From Streptomyces oceani (lineage in GTDB: Bacteria > Actinomycetota > Actinomycetes > Streptomycetales > Streptomycetaceae), in NCBI RefSeq assembly GCF_001751245.1, contig NZ_LJGU01000158.1, forward strand, positions 33,421-97,420: a stretch of DNA of 64,000 nt, read 5' to 3'. The position numbers and the translations under genes were made by a program. Each line of letters begins with the position of its first letter. Positions within the stretch are counted from its first letter, which is position 1. Below, in pieces: positions 17,080 to 25,376 of this stretch. The notes below the pieces were generated by a model, which saw only the letters and a list, made by a program, of their open reading frames with translations, did no database searches and was not told the origin of the DNA.

Positions 17080-17317
17080 CATGCCTGACGCCCCTGACGC
17101 GCTGTACCTGGGAATGCGCTGTTCAGAGCAAGTCCGAGGACCGAGATACGCGGCCACCGGGTGAGGGTGGCGGGGCGTGCGAAGTCGATCCGGGGGCCGG
17201 ATCGCCATAGAAGTGTACGGGACCAGGGAAGCCGTGTGCGACCGCGCCCACACGGTTCACCCGTATCGGACACGTCGGACGCCGGTTGACCACCCCGAGC
17301 ACTGAAGAGTGGCGGAG

Positions 17318-17344
17318 TTGTCCACAACTCGCGAGTTGTCCACG
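17318..17344. promoter_or_regulatory. Pair of DnaA-box-like sites in overlapping palindromes
   Basis: TTGTCCACA occurs at 17318-17326 and TTGTCCACG at 17336-17344, same orientation, 18 bases apart. The first matches the streptomycete DnaA box consensus exactly. The stretch also forms two overlapping palindromes: GAGTTGTCCACAACTC and ACAACTCGCGAGTTGT. It sits between rpsB and the M23 peptidase gene, 52 bases before the latter's start. Confidence 0.5.
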
Positions 17345-17395
17345 GCTTGCCGCCGCAGCCGGACGACTCCCTCCCGCCCTGCCAAGGTCTCTCCC

Positions 17396-18418
17396 ATGCC
17401 ATACGGACCGTGTACGAAAGCCTGGCGGGTAACCGCGCTCGCGACGCTGGTGCTGTCGCTGACGCTGGTGCTGTCGCCCTGGCTTCCGGCGGCGGCCATG
17501 GACATCCCTGGAGAGCGGAGGTCTTCCCGCGGGCAGACCTCCGCCAGGCCACTGACGGCCCCGGAGGACGGGACGCCACCCGGGTCCCGGAAGCCCCCGC
17601 AGCGACAGGTAGGACAAGCGCGCAGCTGGCCGGTGACCGGTGACGACTCCCGTTCCCGCCCACGACTGGCCGAGGGGTGGAATCCACCAGAGTCCCCTTG
17701 GGGCGCGGGTCACCGCGGAGTTGATCTCGCGACGGAAGGGGGCAGCCCGGTGCGCGCCGCCGCGCCGGGCCGGGTGACCTTCGTGGGAGCGGTGGCGGGT
17801 CGGCGAGTGCTCACCGTCGAGTTGCGAGACACCGGTGAACCACCACTACGCACGACATACGAACCGGTGCGGGCATCCGTCGAGGAGGGCGAACGGGTCG
17901 CGGCGGGCGAGGTGCTGGGGACCGTGCAGCATGGCCCCTTCCACTGTGCGGACGCGTGTCTGCACTGGGGACTGCTCCGAGGCGATCGCTACCTCAATCC
18001 GTTCACACTGTTGCCACCGGGCATGCTGCGGCAGGACTCTGCCCGTCTGCTGCCGTACCTCGACATCCCGCCGCCGAAAGGGGAACCGGACAAGGAGTCC
18101 GCGGGTGAGGATGACGAGGGAGCCGGAACTCCTTCCTCGGAGCACGGTCACTCGCACCGCCTGGTTGCCACCGAGGCCAGCCCAACGGCAACCCAGCTGA
18201 TCATCGCGGTGACGCTGGGCGTACTCACACTAGGCACACGCCTCCTGCCAGAGCGCGGTCACGGTACCCGGGACGAGCGTCAGGCGCGGACTCCACGCAG
18301 CGCCATACCGACCGCCGCTTCGGCGATACGCGTGAGATGCTCCGGCGCACCCAGTTCGATACGGCGCACGGCCGCGTCGACAACACCTTGCAGCAATACG
18401 GCGGTCAGCCGCGGGTGA
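17396..18418 (+). CDS. M23-family peptidase (LytM domain), secreted and membrane-anchored
   Basis: The protein (340 residues from ATG 17396) has a signal-type hydrophobic segment at about 13-35. A LytM/M23 domain follows, with GHRGVDLA (metal His and Asp) near 105 and CLHWGLLRGDRYLNP near 185 (the HxH position reads LHW, so one His is replaced). A probable membrane segment (TQLIIAVTLGVLTLG) lies near 270. It may bind or cleave peptidoglycan; loss of part of the second metal motif suggests a non-catalytic role. The frame continues past the membrane segment and overlaps the convergent TetR gene by 139 bases, an unusual tail described in the findings. Confidence 0.75.
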   Translation: MPYGPCTKAWRVTALATLVLSLTLVLSPWLPAAAMDIPGERRSSRGQTSARPLTAPEDGTPPGSRKPPQRQVGQARSWPVTGDDSRSRPRLAEGWNPPESPWGAGHRGVDLATEGGSPVRAAAPGRVTFVGAVAGRRVLTVELRDTGEPPLRTTYEPVRASVEEGERVAAGEVLGTVQHGPFHCADACLHWGLLRGDRYLNPFTLLPPGMLRQDSARLLPYLDIPPPKGEPDKESAGEDDEGAGTPSSEHGHSHRLVATEASPTATQLIIAVTLGVLTLGTRLLPERGHGTRDERQARTPRSAIPTAASAIRVRCSGAPSSIRRTAASTTPCSNTAVSRG

Positions 18419-18861
18419 TCATGGTCGAGCGCGCGGAGGGCCTCCACCACCATGTCGATCAAACCGCCATGAGCGGTGCGGATCTTCTCTCGGGCTCCCG
18501 CGTCCAGCTCACTCGCTGAGATCGCCACGACGGCCCGGTGTCGCTGGTCGCCGACCAAGGTGAGCTGCCGCCGCACATAGGCCTCGATCCTCGCCTCAGC
18601 GTTGGTTTCCTTCGCCATCGCGGCGGCCACCTCCGAGGACCAGACGGGGAGGTCGATCTCGCAGAGTTCCTCGACCACGGCCGCCCGTGAGCGGAAGTAC
18701 TCGTAGACAGAGGAGCGTGCCAGGCCCGTCCTTCGCGCGAGCGCGGGGAAGGTCAACGCCTCCGTGCCGCCCTCGGAGAGCAACGAGCGTGCCGCCTCCA
18801 ACAGGGCCGCACGCTGCATGGACCGGTGCTCGGCCACGGTGGCCGCTTGGATTCTGGGCAC
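18280..18861 (-). CDS. TetR-family transcriptional regulator
   Basis: A 193-residue regulator with an N-terminal helix-turn-helix: ALLEAARSLLSEGGTEALTF followed by LARRTGLARSSVYEYFRSR near residues 18-58. The C-terminal ligand domain has no recognisable specificity. It lies 29 bases after whiG and may be co-transcribed with it. Its 3' end overlaps the tail of the M23 gene on the other strand. Confidence 0.85.
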   Translation of the reverse strand: MPRIQAATVAEHRSMQRAALLEAARSLLSEGGTEALTFPALARRTGLARSSVYEYFRSRAAVVEELCEIDLPVWSSEVAAAMAKETNAEARIEAYVRRQLTLVGDQRHRAVVAISASELDAGAREKIRTAHGGLIDMVVEALRALDHDHPRLTAVLLQGVVDAAVRRIELGAPEHLTRIAEAAVGMALRGVRA

Positions 18862-18890
18862 CCGCTCACTCTACGGAGGGCAGGACCGAT

Positions 18891-19739
18891 TCAGCGACCC
18901 GCTTCCGCCAGTTTGGCCCGTAGTTGCAGCACCGACTTGGTGTGGATCTGACTCACCCGGCTCTCCGTCACGCCCAGGACCTGACCGATCTCAGCCAGCG
19001 TGAAGCCCTCGTAGTAATAGAGGGTCACCACTGTCTTCTCCCGCTCTGGCAACGTGTTGATCGCTCGTGCCAGTATCCGGCGCAGTTCACGGTCCTCCGC
19101 GATCTCCACCGGATTGTCGGCCGCGGTGTCCTCAAGGGTGTCCATCAGGCTGAGTCGCTCGCCGCTCTCGGCTCCCGCGTGCAACAACTCTTCCAGCGCG
19201 ACCACGTTGGCGAGCGACAGCTGACTGAACACGCCGTGGAGTTCCTCCAGCGGGATCTCCATCTCCGCCGCGACCTCGGATTCCGAAGGGCTGCGTCGCA
19301 GGGATGCCTCCAGCGTGGCGTACGCCCGCTCCACCGCCCGGGCCTTCTGTCGTACGGAGCGGGGAATCCAGTCCATGGCCCGGAGTTCGTCGATCATCGC
19401 CCCGCGAATGCGCGTGATGGCGTAGGTCTCGAACTTGATGGACCGTTCCGGCTCGAACTTTTCGATGGCGTCGATCAGCCCGAACACCCCGGAGGAGACG
19501 AAGTCCGCCTGCTCGACGTTCGGTGGCAGCCCCACACTCACTCGCCCCGCGACGTACTTCACCAGTGGCGAATAGTGCAGGATCAACTGCTCCCTCAACC
19601 GGTTGTCTCCGGTCCCCTTGTACATCCGCCACAACTCCTCCAACGATGACGGGCGGCGCTCGCCGGGCACCTCGCCGTTGACAGCGTGCGGCGCCGCGGC
19701 GGTGGCCGCACGGTGGGGCCCGGGATTGTGCTGGGGCAT
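18891..19739 (-). CDS. whiG: Sporulation sigma factor WhiG
   Basis: The 282-residue sigma factor of the FliA/WhiG class has region 2 (EQLILHYSPLVKYVAGRV, then FEPERSIKFETYAITRIRGAM) and region 3 (DELRAMDWIPRSVRQKAR). It ends with region 4 (LPEREKTVVTLYYYEGFTLAEIG, then LGVTESRVSQIHTKSV). In streptomycetes it starts spore formation in aerial hyphae and is held by an anti-sigma factor. Its presence is strong evidence for a sporulating actinomycete. Confidence 0.95.
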   Translation of the reverse strand: MPQHNPGPHRAATAAAPHAVNGEVPGERRPSSLEELWRMYKGTGDNRLREQLILHYSPLVKYVAGRVSVGLPPNVEQADFVSSGVFGLIDAIEKFEPERSIKFETYAITRIRGAMIDELRAMDWIPRSVRQKARAVERAYATLEASLRRSPSESEVAAEMEIPLEELHGVFSQLSLANVVALEELLHAGAESGERLSLMDTLEDTAADNPVEIAEDRELRRILARAINTLPEREKTVVTLYYYEGFTLAEIGQVLGVTESRVSQIHTKSVLQLRAKLAEAGR

Positions 19740-19974
19740 TCGTCGTCTTGAGCCGTTCTACGTGGGGAGCGTCAGATGTGTGTGAGCGTAACGTGACCAG
19801 TTGGTCGCACTACGCGTTGAGTTGTCGATCCGGCATGCGCAGATACGTTCCGCTGCACGCACCCTCGGACTACTTCGCCGGTTGTCAACGACCGACGTGC
19901 GGGGGCCTCGCTGACCGAATCGGCGGACCCGACCCAGCCTTTCACCCAGGAGCCACGGTGCAAGGACCGCACCA

Positions 19975-21117
19975 TCACCCGATCGGGTGGCCACGAGGCG
20001 CAGATTTGGGCACGCTCAACCACCAGCGATCGCCTCCCCGTTCGACGAATCCGAGTGCCCGCAGCTCGTGCAGCCGTGCGAGGGTGCGTGCGCTCGGCGC
20101 GCCAGAGGCCGCTGCCAACTCCGTCAGCCCCACCGCCCGACGGGCTGGCATGGCCTCCAACACGACCGCGGTGTCCGTGGGCAGCACGTCCCGTGGCAGG
20201 ACCGGGCCGCGGCGCTCGGGAGCCAGCTCGCCGATCCGGCCGACCAGTTCGATCACCTCCGCGGGTTCCGTGACGAGTTGCCCCGACGTACGCAGGAGCT
20301 GATGCACGCCCGCCGAGAGGCCGGAGGTGACCGTGCCAGGCACCCCCATGACCATCCTGCCGAGCCTTTCCGCCCGGCGTGCGGTGACCAGTGAGCCGCT
20401 GCGCAGCTCGGCCTCCACGACCACGGTCCCTCGGGTGAGAGCCGCGATCACGCGGTTCCGCAGGACGAACCGGCTTCGGGTGGGGTGAACGGAAGGAGGA
20501 AGTTCCGCCACCAACAGCCCCTCTTCTCCCACACGTCTGATCAGTTCCCGATGTCCACGTGGATAGGTGACATCCACTCCGGAAGCCAGTACACCCACCG
20601 TCGCTCCGCCAACCGCCAGCGCACCGCGGTGCGCGGCGCCATCGATGCCGTACGCGGCTCCGGAGATCACCGTCCAACCTGCCTCGGCAAGCCCCGCACC
20701 CAGCGTGGAAGCGACATGCACGCCGTAATCCGTACAGGCGCGGGCACCCACCAAAGCGACCGAGCACAGTGCCCAGAAACGCAACGACGGAGCCCCGTGC
20801 ACCCAGAGACCGATCGGTTTGGCCGCGCCCAGATCATCCAGTTGCCCGGGCCACTCCTCATCGCCCGGACAGACGAAACGAGTCCCGGCGGTGGCGGCGG
20901 CCTCGAGATCGGCTTCGGGACACGCCGCTCGGATCCGGGTTCGCAGTCTCTGCCATCGCTCCGGTGAGGCACCCTCGAGCGCGACTCCACCATTCTCGAT
21001 CGCGCTCCGCACCTCGAGCGCCCCGTGCTCCAGGAGCCAGCGCCCCATCAACTCATCACCTGGTTCGACGACTCGCGTGAGGGCTGCTCGAGCCAGGCGT
21101 TCCCGCACCTCACTCAT
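19975..21117 (-). CDS. dprA: DNA-processing protein DprA
   Basis: A 380-residue DprA/Smf protein. The Rossmann-fold core contains ALVGARACTDYG, VISGAAYGIDGAAHRGAL, GVDVTYPRGHREL, RFVLRNRVIAAL and VVVEAELRSGSLVTARRA, all family signatures. It loads RecA on single-stranded DNA during transformation or recombination. A winged-helix-like C-terminal region follows residue 300. Its ATG overlaps the stop of the ComM-like gene (ATGA). Confidence 0.93.
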   Translation of the reverse strand: MSEVRERLARAALTRVVEPGDELMGRWLLEHGALEVRSAIENGGVALEGASPERWQRLRTRIRAACPEADLEAAATAGTRFVCPGDEEWPGQLDDLGAAKPIGLWVHGAPSLRFWALCSVALVGARACTDYGVHVASTLGAGLAEAGWTVISGAAYGIDGAAHRGALAVGGATVGVLASGVDVTYPRGHRELIRRVGEEGLLVAELPPSVHPTRSRFVLRNRVIAALTRGTVVVEAELRSGSLVTARRAERLGRMVMGVPGTVTSGLSAGVHQLLRTSGQLVTEPAEVIELVGRIGELAPERRGPVLPRDVLPTDTAVVLEAMPARRAVGLTELAAASGAPSARTLARLHELRALGFVERGGDRWWLSVPKSAPRGHPIG

Positions 21118-22736
21118 GGCCGCCCCCTGCTGTGTACCGCTCCCCGCTCCACACCCGTCCGGAACTCGAGCGCGGCCCGCACGTCACAAGCGGTCGGGCA
21201 GCCATGCCCGGCGAGGTCGGCCACTGTCCAGGCCACCCGCAGGACCCGATCGAGTCCCCTGGCTGTCAGCGCTCCCCGCTCCATGTCCGCCTCCGCCTCG
21301 CTGAGCGCTCCTGATGCGACTGGCCAGCGGGTACGAAGGACGTGGCCCGGCACCTCGCTGTTCGTCCGCCACGGCGTATCGGCGTACCGTGCCGCGGCCC
21401 TGTCCCGCGCCCCACGCACCCGTGCTGCGACCGTTTCGGTGTTCTCCGCTGCGTTTCCCAGCGCGGTGAGTTCCGAGCGCGTAAGCGGTTGGACCGGAAC
21501 TCGCAGGTCAACCCGGTCCAGGAGCGGGCCCGAGAGCCGTGCGCGGTACCGTCGGATGGAAGAGGGTCGGCACTCGCACACCGCGGATCTCATCCCGTGC
21601 TGTCCACACGGGCACGGGTTGGCGGCGAGGACCAGCAGGAAGTCCGCCGGCATCCGCATCATCCCGCTGGCCCGCGCGACGACCACATGGCCGGACTCCA
21701 GCGGTTGACGCATCGCGTCCAGCACCCGAGTACCGCACTCCGCGGCCTCGTCCAGGAACAGCACACCTCGGTGCGCCACCGAGACCGCACCGGGGTGCGG
21801 CAGACCCGTGCCGCCACCGATGAGCGCGGCCATGGTGGCCGAATGATGCGGTGCACAGTACGGCGGCCGGTCCACCAGGGGACGGCCGGGTGGCAGGGTC
21901 CCGGCCACCGAGTGCACCGCCGTCACCTCCAGTGACTCCTCGGGGCTCAGGGGCGGGAGCAATCCGGGGAGTCGCTCGGCCAGCATGGTCTTGCCCGCAC
22001 CTGGCGGACCCGACAAGAAGATGTGATGGCGCCCCGCCGCAGCGACCTCGAGGGCCTTCCGGGCGCCCCGCTGGCCCGCGACCTCCGCGAGGTCGACGGT
22101 ACGGCTTTTCCCGTCCCAGGCGTCGCCCGCCACGGGCAGGGAAAGCCCCGTCAGTCCCCGCCCGGCGGGTCGCTCGTGATCCGGTCGGTCAGGCTCTCCG
22201 CGGAGGGTCTCCTCGGGCAGCGGCTCGTCGCTGAGCACGGCGATCAACTCACGCAGCGTACGCACCCCGATGACCGTGACGTCCGGTACCAGGGAAGCCT
22301 CCCCCACCGTCTGGGCCGGCACCACCACTCTGCGGTAGCCGGAGTCCGCCGCGGCCAGTACGGCGGGCAGGACACCCCGCACCGGTCGGACGCGGCCGTC
22401 GAGACCAAGCTCGCCGATCATCATGAGGTCAGCGATGGCCTGTGGATCGATGCGCTCCGCCGCTCCGAGCACCGCGCACGCGACACTCAGGTCGAAGCCG
22501 CTGCCGCTCTTGGGCACGGATGCCGGCGAGAGACCAACGGTCAGCTTCTTCTGCGGCCAGTCCGCGCCGGCGTTGACCACGGCCGCTCGGACCCTGTCCC
22601 GGCTTTCCACCAGGCTCTTGTCCGGAAGGCCGACCAGAGTGAACGCGGCAACCCCGGGCTCCAGGTCCGCTTGGACCTCGACCACCACCCCTTCCACTCC
22701 GACCAGAGCCACCGAACAGGTACGGGCGAACCCCAT
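21114..22736 (-). CDS. ComM/YifB-family Mg chelatase-like AAA ATPase
   Basis: This 540-residue protein starts MGFARTCSVALVGVEG, with the ChlI-like N-terminal domain (FTLVGLPDKSLVESRDRVRAA). The AAA core follows: Walker A GPPGAGKTMLAERLPGLLPPL near 224, then GVLFLDEAAE (Walker B) and NPCPCGQHG. In competent bacteria ComM is a branch-migration helicase acting with DprA, which fits its translational coupling to dprA. ATG 22736 also shares a base with the yraN stop (TGATG). Confidence 0.92.
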   Translation of the reverse strand: MGFARTCSVALVGVEGVVVEVQADLEPGVAAFTLVGLPDKSLVESRDRVRAAVVNAGADWPQKKLTVGLSPASVPKSGSGFDLSVACAVLGAAERIDPQAIADLMMIGELGLDGRVRPVRGVLPAVLAAADSGYRRVVVPAQTVGEASLVPDVTVIGVRTLRELIAVLSDEPLPEETLRGEPDRPDHERPAGRGLTGLSLPVAGDAWDGKSRTVDLAEVAGQRGARKALEVAAAGRHHIFLSGPPGAGKTMLAERLPGLLPPLSPEESLEVTAVHSVAGTLPPGRPLVDRPPYCAPHHSATMAALIGGGTGLPHPGAVSVAHRGVLFLDEAAECGTRVLDAMRQPLESGHVVVARASGMMRMPADFLLVLAANPCPCGQHGMRSAVCECRPSSIRRYRARLSGPLLDRVDLRVPVQPLTRSELTALGNAAENTETVAARVRGARDRAAARYADTPWRTNSEVPGHVLRTRWPVASGALSEAEADMERGALTARGLDRVLRVAWTVADLAGHGCPTACDVRAALEFRTGVERGAVHSRGRP

Positions 22737-23109
22737 CAGGCCACCCCCTTGGCGTGCTCCAGCACCGGCGCACCCCGCCCAGGCAACAGCACGCCAACCA
22801 GATCGATGCGTACTCCCCCGGCAGGGGGATGGCCGTAGCGAGCCAACCAGCGCTCGCTGAGCCACCGCGAAGCGAGACGACGCAACCGTGCCGCCTTGGC
22901 CGGCGTGACGGCGGCCATAGGGTGCTCGTATCCCCCAGCACGCCGTGTCTTCACCTCGCAGATGACAAGCGCGTCCCTGTCCCGCGCGATGATGTCCACC
23001 TCGCCGTCAGCGCAACGCCAGTTCCGCTCCAGCACCGCCATACCGACAGCACGCAGCTTGCGAGCGGCCAGATCCTCTCCGTAACGACCAAGAGCTCCTC
23101 GGCATTCAT
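22736..23109 (-). CDS. YraN/UPF0102-family nuclease-like protein with apparent 5' frameshift
   Basis: The 3' portion is a good UPF0102 protein: RGALGRYGEDLAARKL, NWRCADGEVDIIARD, VICEVKTRR and a C-terminal basic region. It has the Glu/Asp/ExK arrangement of endonuclease-like folds. The expected start MNARGAL is nearly present: ATG at 23109, behind a good GGAGG, reads ATGAATGCCGAGGAGCT. That needs one more C after GCC to join the conserved frame. As written, the conserved frame can only begin at a GTG at 23209, upstream of a long hairpin. Either the gene is frameshifted, the base call is wrong, or the GTG is used. Confidence 0.7.
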
Positions 23110-23110
23110 G

Positions 23111-23145
23111 ACCCTCACCTCCGTCACCGACTGTGACGGAGGTGA
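23111..23145 (-). terminator. Perfect 15-bp hairpin just before yraN
   Basis: CCTCACCTCCGTCAC (23111-23125) and GTGACGGAGGTGAGG (23131-23145) pair completely around a 5-base loop. On the minus strand it includes the GGAGG that would serve the ATG at 23109. It could be a terminator after DUF2469 or a structure hiding the yraN ribosome binding site. Confidence 0.7.
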
Positions 23146-23232
23146 GGGAAACCGAGGGAGGGGAGGCGATTACTGTGGACGATTCACGGACTGTGGAGAA
23201 CGTCGTCACTCGATCGAGTGTCTCGACGCGAC

Positions 23233-23556
23233 CTAACCCTTAAAGTCAGAATCTTCGGGCAGGTTGAGTTCGCTCTTGTTCAGTTCCTCGATGTTCACGT
23301 CCTTGAAAGTCAGCACTCGAACCTGCTTCACGAATCGGGCAGGTCGGTACATGTCCCACACCCACGCGTCCGCCATCGACACCTCGAAGAAGACCTCGCC
23401 CTGGACGGAGTGCACCTGCATCTCATAGTCGTTGGTGAGGTAGAAGCGCCGCTCGGTCTCGATCACGAACTTGAACAAACCGACGACGTCTCGGTACTCG
23501 CGATAGAGCTTCAGCTCCATCTCGGTCTCGTACTTCTCGAGGTCCTCGGCGCTCAT
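23233..23556 (-). CDS. DUF2469-family protein
   Basis: The 107-residue protein MSAEDLEKYETEMELKLYREYRDVV belongs to the actinobacterial DUF2469 family, conserved over its whole length. It is acidic, with FKFVIETERRFYLTNDYEMQ and DAWVWDMYRPARFV segments; no catalytic motif or membrane segment is seen. Function is unknown. In streptomycetes it regularly lies between the signal peptidase cluster and the yraN-dprA genes, as here. Confidence 0.88.
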   Translation of the reverse strand: MSAEDLEKYETEMELKLYREYRDVVGLFKFVIETERRFYLTNDYEMQVHSVQGEVFFEVSMADAWVWDMYRPARFVKQVRVLTFKDVNIEELNKSELNLPEDSDFKG

Positions 23557-23595
23557 GGCATGTTCCCCTTCAGCCGTGCGTCCCCCTATTGTGCG

Positions 23596-24330
23596 TCAGC
23601 CACGACTCCCCCGTGCAGTCCTCCCACGCCGTAGCGCGATCGGCCCATAGGCGGCGCCTGCCATGATCAACACAGTCCCGGTCACGATTGCGGCCAGTAG
23701 CGGACGCAACGGACCCAAATCGGACACACCACCCGAAAAGCTGGCGAAAGACTCCGGACGCGACACCATGCCGAGGTTCGACATCGGCCAGGCCGTGGCG
23801 TCCACGCGCGCGTTCACAGCGGAGCGCGGCACCGCCCAGTGACCTTCCTTGAGGTGCACCCGAGAGTCCTGCGAATCCTCTCGGTGGTCACCCAGCAGGA
23901 ACAACCCCTCGTCCGGGACAGTCCGCTCGAATCCGGTACTGGAGGCGGGGCCGTCCCTGGCCACATAGGGCTCCTCCACGGGTTCGCCGTTGATGACGAC
24001 ACGTCCCTGCCTGTCACAGCAGACGACCTTGTCACCACCCGTCCCGACGACACGTTTCACCATCGGCAGATCGCCCCAGGAGGGGTCCTCGAACACCACC
24101 ACATCGCCACGTCGCACGTCACCGCCGTCTATCCGCTCCGCCAGCACCCGGTCACCGGACTGCACCGTCGGTGCCATCGAGTCGGTCGGCACCGTGTACG
24201 GCTGGTAGGCGATCGCCCCCCAGACGAATCCCCCGAGAAAAAGCACACAGCCGAGCGCAACGGCGAGGCTGGACAGCGTCTGCCCCAGGCCGCTCTCCTG
24301 CCGTCCGCTGTTACGCCCCGCTTTGCCCAT
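23596..24330 (-). CDS. Type I signal peptidase (fourth of four)
   Basis: The 244-residue protein has a membrane segment near 22-42, the catalytic Ser51 in VPTDSMAPT and the general base Lys92 in MVKRVVGTGGD. A GDHREDSQDSR box and a second membrane segment near the C-terminus (LLAAIVTGTVLIMAG) follow. It cleaves signal peptides on the outer face of the membrane. ATG 24330 follows GGGAG by 8 bases. It corresponds in position to sipZ of S. lividans, by gene order. Confidence 0.92.
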   Translation of the reverse strand: MGKAGRNSGRQESGLGQTLSSLAVALGCVLFLGGFVWGAIAYQPYTVPTDSMAPTVQSGDRVLAERIDGGDVRRGDVVVFEDPSWGDLPMVKRVVGTGGDKVVCCDRQGRVVINGEPVEEPYVARDGPASSTGFERTVPDEGLFLLGDHREDSQDSRVHLKEGHWAVPRSAVNARVDATAWPMSNLGMVSRPESFASFSGGVSDLGPLRPLLAAIVTGTVLIMAGAAYGPIALRRGRTARGSRG

Positions 24331-24401
24331 GTCCGCGCTCCCGTGCTCGCCTCGTGTAGCCGCTGTCGGTGGGCGCACCTTACCGGGGCGTACGAAAGCA
24401 G

Positions 24402-25376
24402 TCAGCCCTTGATCGACGCGGCGTCAGCAGCACCAGCAGCCGCGGTAGCGGTGTCCGGCGACGACCGCCGCTCGGCCTTCCGACGCTTCCGTCGCCAGAG
24501 CACGATCGGCACCGCACCGGCCAGGCCCAACGCGGCCGGGGCCGTACCGACCATGTTGGCTGCCAGTCCTTCCTGACCGAACGTGTCCGGAACAGGCAGA
24601 GTCCCCCAACGGTCCAGTGGCCAGGCCACGACCACCGCACGGCCAACCGCCTTGTCGACCGGGACCATGGCGCTCCCGTCCCGCTGGTGGTAACGGGAGT
24701 CGAGAGAATCGGCCCGATGGTCACCCATCACCCACATGTGCCCCTTCGGAACCTTGACGGGACCGAAGGGTTTGTCGTCACAAGGGGTGTTCCCCGGGTA
24801 GAGATACGGCTCGTCGAGTGCTTTGCCGTTCACCGTCACAGAGCCGCCTTTCTCGCAGGCCACGGTGTCACCGCCCACTCCGATCACGCGCTTGATCAGG
24901 TCCTTCTCATCCGCGGACGGCATCAGCCCGATGGCGCTGAAGAAGACCTGCACGGCGTTCTGTTCGGTTTCCTGCTCCGGAAGCCACTGGCCGGGGTCTC
25001 GGAACACCACCACCTCACCACGCTCTGGTTCCGCGCCGAACCACGGTGTCAACTTGTCCACCAGGACCCGGTCACCCACCTGCAGCGTGTTCTGCATCGA
25101 GTTGGACGGGATGGAGAACGCCTGGAGCAGAAACGTCTTGATGAGCAGCGCGAGAATGAGCGCGATGCCAACCAGCAGCGGGAGTTCCTTCCAGAAGGAA
25201 CGTGGCTTCTTCGGCTTCGCGTGCCCGCGTCCCTCTTCGCCCGCACCCTCACTCACGCTGACCGCATCGCCTTTCCGCTCCGCCGGTTGATGGTCGGGAG
25301 CCCCGGAAGCCGATCCGGAAGACTCTCCTTCCGGATCGTTCGAACCGGACTGCGCGCCCACGGCGACGTCCCCCAC
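24402..25376 (-). CDS. Type I signal peptidase (third of four)
   Basis: A 324-residue enzyme with a hydrophilic N-terminal extension of about 55 residues, a membrane segment near 66-86 and catalytic Ser93 (IPSNSM). Lys162 (DLIKRVIGVGGD) and the GDHRADSLDSR box are present, and a C-terminal membrane segment precedes a basic tail. GTG 25376 is chosen because AAGGAG lies 5 bases upstream; an earlier GTG at 25382 is too close to it. Its 5' end overlaps the upstream peptidase gene by about 128 bases. Confidence 0.9.
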   Translation of the reverse strand: MGDVAVGAQSGSNDPEGESSGSASGAPDHQPAERKGDAVSVSEGAGEEGRGHAKPKKPRSFWKELPLLVGIALILALLIKTFLLQAFSIPSNSMQNTLQVGDRVLVDKLTPWFGAEPERGEVVVFRDPGQWLPEQETEQNAVQVFFSAIGLMPSADEKDLIKRVIGVGGDTVACEKGGSVTVNGKALDEPYLYPGNTPCDDKPFGPVKVPKGHMWVMGDHRADSLDSRYHQRDGSAMVPVDKAVGRAVVVAWPLDRWGTLPVPDTFGQEGLAANMVGTAPAALGLAGAVPIVLWRRKRRKAERRSSPDTATAAAGAADAASIKG

